From: JANNRA01 sp031401035
Lineage (GTDB): Bacteria > Desulfobacterota > Binatia > HRBIN30 > CADEER01
Assembly: GCA_031401035.1 (NCBI GenBank)
Contig: JANNRA010000185.1
Span: 49,293-113,292 of the forward strand
DNA length: 64,000 bases
Direction: 5' to 3'
How positions within the stretch are numbered: position 1 is the stretch's first letter; each line of letters begins with the position of its first letter. Both the position numbers and the translations under genes were made by a program. This document shows positions 58,696 through 64,000 of this stretch, in pieces. The notes beneath the pieces are model-generated. The model saw only the letters and a program-made list of their open reading frames with translations. It was not told where the DNA came from and did not search any database.

Positions 58696-59505
58696 TCAGA
58701 GCGCCAGGCGGGCGGCGAGGTCGTCCGGGGCGAGGCGCAGGCCGACGTAGAACTCGCCGAACAGGCCGTAGATGGCGCTGCCTTCCTCGAAGCGCATCTC
58801 GTAAACGACGTCGCGCAGGCTCTTCGGGTCGTGCGCGAACAGCGTCACTCCCCATTCCCAGTCGTCGAGGCCGGTAGCGGTGGTGATCAGCTGGATGATG
58901 CGGCCGGCGAACTTGCGTCCGGTGCTGCGGTGGCCCCCCATGAGCGCCTTGCGCTGTTCGAAGGGCAGGGCGTACCAGTTATGCACCTCGCCGCGCGCCT
59001 TGCTCATCGGGTAGAAGCAGATGACGTCCATGTCGGTGGGCAGTTGCGGGTGGACGCGCGCCTCGGCGTAGTGCGCCATGCGCTGAGCGTGGGCTGCCAG
59101 GCGGCGGTCGAACTCGGGGGTGTCCGGCGTCAGCCCCTCGCCGACCAGGTCCTGGCGCCAGTCCGGCTCGGTGCTCATGTACTCGCTGACCTCGGACATC
59201 GACAGGAAGGCGTAGCCGGGAACGAGGCAGGCGCCGAAGGCCGTCGCCGCCAGCTCCTGGCCGAGCTGCTGCAGGCGGACGAGGTCGGGGTGCACGGCCA
59301 TGTAGGCAAAATCCGCCTTGGCGATGGCCGCCATGGGCACGAACTGCAGGCCCGCCTCGCCGCCGAGGCGGCGCAGGCAGACGGCGAACTCGGCAATCGC
59401 CGCCTGGCGCTCGGCGCCGGGCAGGGCCCGCCAGCGCGGGCGGTCAATACGGAAGTACTGGTGCACGACGGGCCAACCGACGAGGTCGTGATGCTGCTCT
59501 GCCAT
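58696..59505 (-). CDS. chdC: Coproheme decarboxylase (HemQ/ChdC), chlorite dismutase family
   Basis: A 269-residue member of the chlorite dismutase family. The proximal haem ligand is His192 in MGGHRSTGRKF, and the catalytic Tyr of ChdC appears as Tyr165 in CFYPMSKARG. Chlorite dismutase's distal Arg is not seen, which favours the decarboxylase. It converts coproheme to haem b with H2O2 in the coproporphyrin-dependent pathway typical of Gram-positive bacteria. Other haem genes are not in the window. Confidence 0.85.
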   Translation of the reverse strand: MAEQHHDLVGWPVVHQYFRIDRPRWRALPGAERQAAIAEFAVCLRRLGGEAGLQFVPMAAIAKADFAYMAVHPDLVRLQQLGQELAATAFGACLVPGYAFLSMSEVSEYMSTEPDWRQDLVGEGLTPDTPEFDRRLAAHAQRMAHYAEARVHPQLPTDMDVICFYPMSKARGEVHNWYALPFEQRKALMGGHRSTGRKFAGRIIQLITTATGLDDWEWGVTLFAHDPKSLRDVVYEMRFEEGSAIYGLFGEFYVGLRLAPDDLAARLAL

Positions 59506-59565
59506 AGTCGCAGCTTAGCAAAGCGCTTTCCAAAAAACGCCAGCCCGGCGCAGTATCGCCGGCCC

Positions 59566-60675
59566 GTGACCGCCGCCGCGCCGCCGTATTTCGACAACCT
59601 GCCTGGCGCGCAGCGGCGCCAGTGGCTGCTCATCTACGGCACGTCGCTGGCCATCGGCGTGCAGAGCGGCCTGGCCAACTACGCCTTGTGGCGCTCGCTG
59701 CCGGGGTCGCTGTTCATCCTCTTCGCCGCGCTGCTCTATGGTTCGCTGGTGCTGCCGCTGTGGCGCCACGTCCTGCCACGCTTCGCCGGTCTGCCGTTCG
59801 GGCGCCGCCTGGCGGCGCAGGTGGCGGTCTGCTACGCCGCCTTCGGCCTGCTCGCCGTCGCCCTGATGGAACTGCGTGCGGTCCTGCTGTCGGAGTCGTC
59901 GGTGCTGTTTCCGTATGCCGGCCCGGACGTGACGGTGACCATCCCGGCCGCCGCCATCCGCCACGCGCCGCTGGTCTTCTCGCTCATTCCCATCGTGCCG
60001 GTGGTGATTATCTGCCTGCTCGGCTTCCACCAGCACTGGTGGGTGCGGCACCGGCATCAAGCGCTGCACGAGTTGGCCGTGTCGGCGCAGCTGGCGGCGC
60101 TGCGGGCGCAGGTCAACCCGCATTTTCTGTTCAACAGCCTCAACTCGATCGCCCAGCTCATCGCCACCGATCCGGTCAAGGCCGAGGCCTGCGTCGAGCG
60201 GCTCGGCGATCTCTATCGCTACCTCCTGCACCGTGCCCACGACGACTTCGTGCCGCTCGACGACGAGCTGCGCATCGCCGCGCCGTACCTGGAGATCGAG
60301 CAGGCGCGCTTTGGCGAGGCGCTGGCGGTCGAGGAGCACATCGACGCCGCTGCCCGCGGCCTGTTGCTACCCAGCCTCATCCTGCAGCCGCTGGTCGAGA
60401 ATGCCGTCAAGCACGGCCTCTCGCCCAAGGTCGGCGGCGGCCTGGTGACGATCGTCGCGCGTGTCGTCGGCGGCGCTCTGGAACTCGCCGTCAGCGACAC
60501 CGGCGTCGGCCTGCGCGACGAGGCCTCGATGTTCGAGCGCGGCGTCGGTCTGCGCAACGTGCGCGAGCGCCTGCTGCGCCTGTACGGAGCCGAGTACGCG
60601 CCGCGCGTCAACAGTCGCCCGGGCGTCGGCACCACCGTGACGCTGCGCATTCCGGTCGCTCCGGGCACCGCCTGA
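59566..60675 (+). CDS. LytS/YehU-type sensor histidine kinase
   Basis: A 369-residue protein (GTG start). Four membrane helices span residues about 20-160. The His_kinase domain has LAALRAQVNPHFLFNSLNSI (H186), and the ATPase domain LQPLVENAVKHGL and DTGVGL. This type has no periplasmic sensor and commonly pairs with LytTR regulators. Its stop overlaps the regulator start (TGATG). Only 60 nt separate it from chdC. Confidence 0.92.
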   Translation: MTAAAPPYFDNLPGAQRRQWLLIYGTSLAIGVQSGLANYALWRSLPGSLFILFAALLYGSLVLPLWRHVLPRFAGLPFGRRLAAQVAVCYAAFGLLAVALMELRAVLLSESSVLFPYAGPDVTVTIPAAAIRHAPLVFSLIPIVPVVIICLLGFHQHWWVRHRHQALHELAVSAQLAALRAQVNPHFLFNSLNSIAQLIATDPVKAEACVERLGDLYRYLLHRAHDDFVPLDDELRIAAPYLEIEQARFGEALAVEEHIDAAARGLLLPSLILQPLVENAVKHGLSPKVGGGLVTIVARVVGGALELAVSDTGVGLRDEASMFERGVGLRNVRERLLRLYGAEYAPRVNSRPGVGTTVTLRIPVAPGTA

Positions 60676-61430
60676 TGCCGCTGCGCACGCTGATCGTCGA
60701 CGACGAAAAGCTGGCGCGCGACCGGCTGGCGAGATTTCTGCGCGCCATCGACGACGTCGAACTGGTCGGCGAGGCCGGCAACGGCCCGGCGGCCGTGCAG
60801 CTGATCGAGGCGCAGCGCCCGGATCTGGTCTTTCTCGACATCCAGATGCCCGGCATGGACGGTTTCGGCGTCCTGCGCGGCCTGACGCATCGGCCCGAGG
60901 TGGTCTTCGCCACCGCGTACGACACGCACGCGATCAAGGCGTTCGATGTCCAGGCGGCCGATTACCTCTTGAAGCCGATCTCGCGCGACCGCCTCGGCGA
61001 GGCGGTGCGGCGGGTGCGCGTGCGGCGCGCCGGCGGCGCCAAGGCGCCCGAACTCAGCCAGCTGATCGAGGCGTTGCAACAGCGTCAGCGGCGCTATGAG
61101 GCGCAACTGCCGGTCGAGAAGGGGCGGCAGATCCTCCTCCTGGCGACCGACGACGTGTTCTGGTTCGAGGCCGAATACCGGCTGGTGCACGCCCACACCG
61201 CCAGCGAACGCTACATGACCAACTTCACGCTCAAGCAACTGGAGGAGCGACTCGACCCCGAGGTGTTCTTCCGCGCCCACAAGTCGCGCCTCGTCAATCT
61301 GCGCCACGTCAAGGCCATCGCGCCGTGGTTTGCCGGTCGCTTCAAGCTCGTCTTGCGCAACCCGGCGGCGTCCGAGGTCGAGCTGAGTCGCGCCCAGGCG
61401 CGCGTCCTGCGCCGCCGCATGCACTGGTGA
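60675..61430 (+). CDS. LytTR family response regulator
   Basis: A 251-residue regulator with a receiver domain (D9-D10, phospho-acceptor D55 in LVFLDIQMPGMDG, LLKP) and a C-terminal LytTR DNA-binding domain (LATDDVFWFEAEYRLV, YMTNFTLKQLEERLD, FFRAHKSRLVNLRHV). LytTR factors bind direct repeats and often control secreted or surface proteins. It is coupled to the kinase. Its targets are unknown; the secreted proteins downstream at 61557 and 63442 are on the same strand. Confidence 0.94.
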   Translation: MPLRTLIVDDEKLARDRLARFLRAIDDVELVGEAGNGPAAVQLIEAQRPDLVFLDIQMPGMDGFGVLRGLTHRPEVVFATAYDTHAIKAFDVQAADYLLKPISRDRLGEAVRRVRVRRAGGAKAPELSQLIEALQQRQRRYEAQLPVEKGRQILLLATDDVFWFEAEYRLVHAHTASERYMTNFTLKQLEERLDPEVFFRAHKSRLVNLRHVKAIAPWFAGRFKLVLRNPAASEVELSRAQARVLRRRMHW

Positions 61431-61556
61431 GCGGCTGGGCAAGTTTGACCCAAAAATCCGGAACGCGTACAACCAAGCTTCCCGGGCCGTCGATCAACGT
61501 TCTCCCTTGCCCCACCCGGGCGAGGCGGCCGGGCGACGCGATGCGTAAAGGATCTC

Positions 61557-63413
61557 ATGCTGGGTGAGTGGACCCGCCGGATGGCAACGAAGGCGGGGCG
61601 ACGAGCCGTCGCCGGCTGGCTCCTCGGTAGCACGCTGGTGCTTGCAGCATCTGTCGCCGATGCCGGCGAGTTGCGCGGCGACGCCAATTGCGACGGGCGC
61701 GTCGACGCGGCCGACCTGACGGCGCTGCTCGGCGACCTGTACGGCGTTCGCGTCCTCTGCCCAGGCGTCGACGTGAACGACGACGGGGCCGTCAGCGCTG
61801 CCGACCTGACCGCGCTGGCCGCCGTGCTCCCCGCGCCGCAGCCGACGGCGACGGCGACGGTGACCGAGTCGCCGGTGGCGACGGAAACGGCCACCGCCAT
61901 CGACACGACGACCGCTACCGAAACGGCACGCGCCACCGCGACGGCGACCGCGAGTGGCACCGCGACGCCGACCGAGCCCACCCCGACCGGGACCCTGCCG
62001 ACGCACACGGCGACGCCGACCGAGACGGACACGCCAACGTCGACGCCGCCGCCGACGGTCACCGACACCCCCGAGCCGCCGACGTCGACCGCGACGGCGA
62101 CGCGGACCTGGACCGATACTCACGGCAGCGTCACGCCGACGCCGACCGGCCCGGGCGGCACACCGACCAGCACCCGCCGGCCGACGCGCGAGCCGACCGG
62201 CACCGAGACGCCGACCTTCACCCGTACGCCGACCCGGACCCCGTCGCTGACCCGCACCCGCACGGCGACCAACACCCCGGAGCCGAGCCCGACACGGCGC
62301 GACACGCGCACGCCGACGCCGACCGATTCGCCGACCGCGACGCGCACGCGCAGCGGCACGCCGGCACCGCCGACGCCCACGCCGGCGCCCGGTACGCCGA
62401 CCGATTCGCCCACCGCGACCGCCACGGCGACGCTCGGGACGCCGCCGGCCGGGACGCCGACGCGGACGCCCTCGTTCACGCAGACGGCGACCGCGAGTCT
62501 GACGGCCAGCCGTACCGGCACCGCGACGCGCACGGCGACGATCACGCGCACACCGACGATCACCCCGACGCCGAGCATCACGCGCACCCCGAGCGTCACC
62601 GCCACGCCGACCAGCACGCGGGTGGCGACCAGGACCGCCACCGCGACGCGCACGGCGACGCCGACGCGCACGCTGACGCCGACGCCGCCGCCGACCAACA
62701 CTCGTACGCCGACGCTGACGCGGACCTTCACGCCGACGCGCACGGAGACGCGCACCCTCACCGCGACGCCGACGCGCACGCAGACGCGCACGCCGACGCC
62801 GACGGTGCCGCGGCCGTTCGGGCCCGAGATCACCTTTTTCGGTATCGCCACGGCCGACAACCGCCTGCGCACGCCGAACGATCAGACCAACGACGGCGTG
62901 CCGATCTACGACTGGCCGACCCAGGCCGGCTTCATCCTCGTGGTCGAGGGGCGCCCGGGGACCAGCAACCGAGCGCTGGCGACCTGCGGCACCATGGGCG
63001 CCGGTCCGTGCGCCGAGCGGGCCGCCGTGCAGGTGCTGGCCGACCGGCCGCTCGGCAACGGCAGCAGCACCGTCTGCGACGATACGCAGCCGATGATCGG
63101 CGGCGTCCCGGCGGTGCCGTCGCTCGACTTCGGCGGCGGGCAGATGGTGACCGACGCGATCAACGACCTCGGCTGCCGCTTCGACGTGCACGTACAGAGC
63201 ACCCAGGCGTGCACGCTCGACGAACTCGGCAATTTCGCCTTCGTCCGCGACCGCGTCGGCGATCCGGTCAGGAGCACCCTGCAGTACTGTACGGCGCCGG
63301 CCGTCGGGCAGGAGTTGGCGTTCAAGTCCGGCCAGACGCGCCTGCGGGCGCAGGCGCTCGACGTCGCGGGGAACAGCGGCAGCACGGCGGCGATCGTCGT
63401 GCGCGTGCCGTGA
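61557..63413 (+). CDS. Secreted dockerin-like / Thr-Pro-rich linker protein (618 aa)
   Basis: Signal peptide (LLGSTLVLAASVADA), then a dockerin-like pair of calcium loops (GDANCDGRVDAADLTALLG and DVNDDGAVSAADLTALAA). From residue about 95 to 420 is an almost pure Thr/Pro/Ala/Arg linker of TPT-type units. A C-terminal beta-sandwich of about 195 residues begins EITFFGIATADNR and ends TAAIVVRVP; it has paired cysteines. Such a layout suits a surface protein displaying a C-terminal domain on a long stalk. No enzyme motif is seen. Possible O-glycosylation of the Thr stalk is inference. ATG at 61557 follows AAAGGATC. Confidence 0.8.
   Translation: MLGEWTRRMATKAGRRAVAGWLLGSTLVLAASVADAGELRGDANCDGRVDAADLTALLGDLYGVRVLCPGVDVNDDGAVSAADLTALAAVLPAPQPTATATVTESPVATETATAIDTTTATETARATATATASGTATPTEPTPTGTLPTHTATPTETDTPTSTPPPTVTDTPEPPTSTATATRTWTDTHGSVTPTPTGPGGTPTSTRRPTREPTGTETPTFTRTPTRTPSLTRTRTATNTPEPSPTRRDTRTPTPTDSPTATRTRSGTPAPPTPTPAPGTPTDSPTATATATLGTPPAGTPTRTPSFTQTATASLTASRTGTATRTATITRTPTITPTPSITRTPSVTATPTSTRVATRTATATRTATPTRTLTPTPPPTNTRTPTLTRTFTPTRTETRTLTATPTRTQTRTPTPTVPRPFGPEITFFGIATADNRLRTPNDQTNDGVPIYDWPTQAGFILVVEGRPGTSNRALATCGTMGAGPCAERAAVQVLADRPLGNGSSTVCDDTQPMIGGVPAVPSLDFGGGQMVTDAINDLGCRFDVHVQSTQACTLDELGNFAFVRDRVGDPVRSTLQYCTAPAVGQELAFKSGQTRLRAQALDVAGNSGSTAAIVVRVP
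61839..62811 (+). repeat. Low-complexity Thr-Pro codon repeat
   Basis: About 970 nt of degenerate ACG-CCG-ACG (Thr-Pro-Thr) units with inserted Ala, Arg, Ser and Glu codons. Units vary in length and are not exact tandem copies, so expansion seems old. The region also gives open frames on other strands, which are not real genes. Confidence 0.8.
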
Positions 63414-63441
63414 CGCAGCACAGGAAGCGGAGGAGAGGCGC

Positions 63442-63882
63442 ATGCGCGCAACAGTGACGAGGGCGGCCCTCTTGGTCGCCTTTCTTTCCGGCCCCGCCGC
63501 GGCGCAGCTGGGTGCCCCGATCATTCAGCAACTCGGTCCGGTCGTGCCGACGCCGCAACCGTCGCCGAAGGCGGAGCAGCACATCCGGCTGATCAGTTCG
63601 TTCACGCTCGGCAACAAGCCGACCGGCGAGACCGTCATCGCCTTCGAGGCCACCGACTTTGGCGTTGCCGGCGACAAGAAGGACGAGACCCGCTTTCGCA
63701 CCATTGCCTCGGAGCAGTACACGCTGGTCGAGCCGAAGCCGCAGGCGAAGGCGCTGCGCGACGAGATCATGCGCAAGCTGCGCGAACTCGAGAGCGACCT
63801 GCTGCGCTTCGTCGAGTTGACCGGCGCGCCGCGCACCCGCGACCCGGTTCAGGCCGCCGGCGCCGGTTCGGCGCGCCCGTAG
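63442..63882 (+). CDS. Small secreted protein of unknown function (146 aa)
   Basis: Behind a GGAGGAGAGG site, a signal peptide (TRAALLVAFLSGPAAA) precedes a mature part of about 125 residues: a Pro-rich start (VVPTPQPSPKAEQ), a beta-rich middle (RLISSFTLGN, GETVIAFEATDFGV) and a charged helix (LRDEIMRKLRELESDLLRF). No family is recognised. It directly follows the dockerin-like gene and may be co-expressed. Confidence 0.7.
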   Translation: MRATVTRAALLVAFLSGPAAAQLGAPIIQQLGPVVPTPQPSPKAEQHIRLISSFTLGNKPTGETVIAFEATDFGVAGDKKDETRFRTIASEQYTLVEPKPQAKALRDEIMRKLRELESDLLRFVELTGAPRTRDPVQAAGAGSARP

Positions 63883-63896
63883 CCTCCGATGTGGAG

Positions 63897-64000
63897 TGGG
63901 GGGGGGGGGGGGCCGCGGGGTGGGGGGGGCGCGGCGGCGCGGGGGCGCCCCCCCCCGCCCCCCGGGCCGGCGGCGGGCCCGCCCCCCACGGGGGGGGCGG
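63897..64000. other. Low-quality G/C homopolymer sequence
   Basis: Runs of G up to about 16 nt and of C up to about 10 nt, with almost no A or T. It looks like read-end error in the assembly rather than genomic sequence. A similar shorter patch lies at about 32135-32210 inside the EF-hand gene. Confidence 0.75.

Noticed and set aside
61839..62811. CRISPR or tandem array
   Set aside because: Units vary in length and sequence, lie inside one open frame and encode Thr-Pro repeats; there are no spacers.
62120..62872. Val/Gly/Arg-rich frame on the minus strand
   Set aside because: It is the reverse complement of the Thr-Pro repeat and has no independent signal.

Overview
The window is very GC-rich, densely coded and Gram-negative: it has a Mla phospholipid-transport operon, MlaA and other lipoproteins, outer-membrane DUF1302 and DUF1329 proteins, and a fatty acid cis/trans isomerase. 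Several proteins combine calcium-binding EF-hand or dockerin-like repeats with long Thr-Pro linkers. The DUF1302/DUF1329 pair, the CaiB/BaiF CoA-transferase, the many SDR enzymes and the Thr-Pro linker proteins resemble metagenome-assembled genomes of former Deltaproteobacteria, especially Candidatus Binatota. That assignment is inference from gene content. G/C homopolymer noise at the 3' end and three apparent frame breaks suggest a draft or metagenomic assembly.

Layout. 1-3.3 kb: end of a uracil-DNA glycosylase, tRNA-Pro(GGG), surE, an NlpD-like M23 protein, apt and a CDF metal exporter. 3.3-5.7 kb: a hydrolase, a DUF547 protein and a glycosyltransferase. 5.7-8.8 kb: a sigma-54 promoter with two upstream palindromes drives a small membrane protein, a histidine kinase and an NtrC-type regulator. 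8.8-11 kb: tex. 11-20 kb: a catabolic-looking block (aldo/keto reductase, two SDRs, zinc alcohol dehydrogenase, double-domain CoA-transferase) with an ecotin and ilvB. 20-22.8 kb: an ABC-2 exporter operon whose distal genes are broken. 22.9-27 kb: two secreted c-type cytochrome proteins. 27-30.3 kb: an MFS transporter divergent from a FadR-type regulator with a visible operator, then a diiron protein.

30.3-37.3 kb: a repeat-flanked orphan gene, apaG, a DUF1269 protein, a broken EF-hand gene, the mlaFEDAC operon, yceH and a ferredoxin-thioredoxin reductase catalytic chain. 37.3-43.2 kb: a PhzF protein, a probable selenoprotein, a DUF2889 protein, a small zinc ribbon, a histidine kinase, a CMD-family protein and mtgA. 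43.5-47.5 kb: DUF1329, a cohesin-like surface protein and DUF1302. 47.6-59.5 kb: parE, an SDR, a zinc-ribbon membrane protein, MAPEG, cti, groEL, parC, efpL and chdC (hemQ). 59.5-64 kb: a LytS/LytTR two-component pair, a 618-residue dockerin/Thr-Pro protein, a small secreted protein and low-quality sequence.

The standout is at 38240-39274 on the minus strand. A thioredoxin-fold gene is interrupted by one in-frame TGA exactly where the redox-active cysteine should be. A hairpin with a GGTCT loop follows at the distance expected of a bacterial SECIS. Read through, the protein is a selenoprotein with a Trp-Sec-Gly-Cys (UxC) active site and a helical C-terminal extension.
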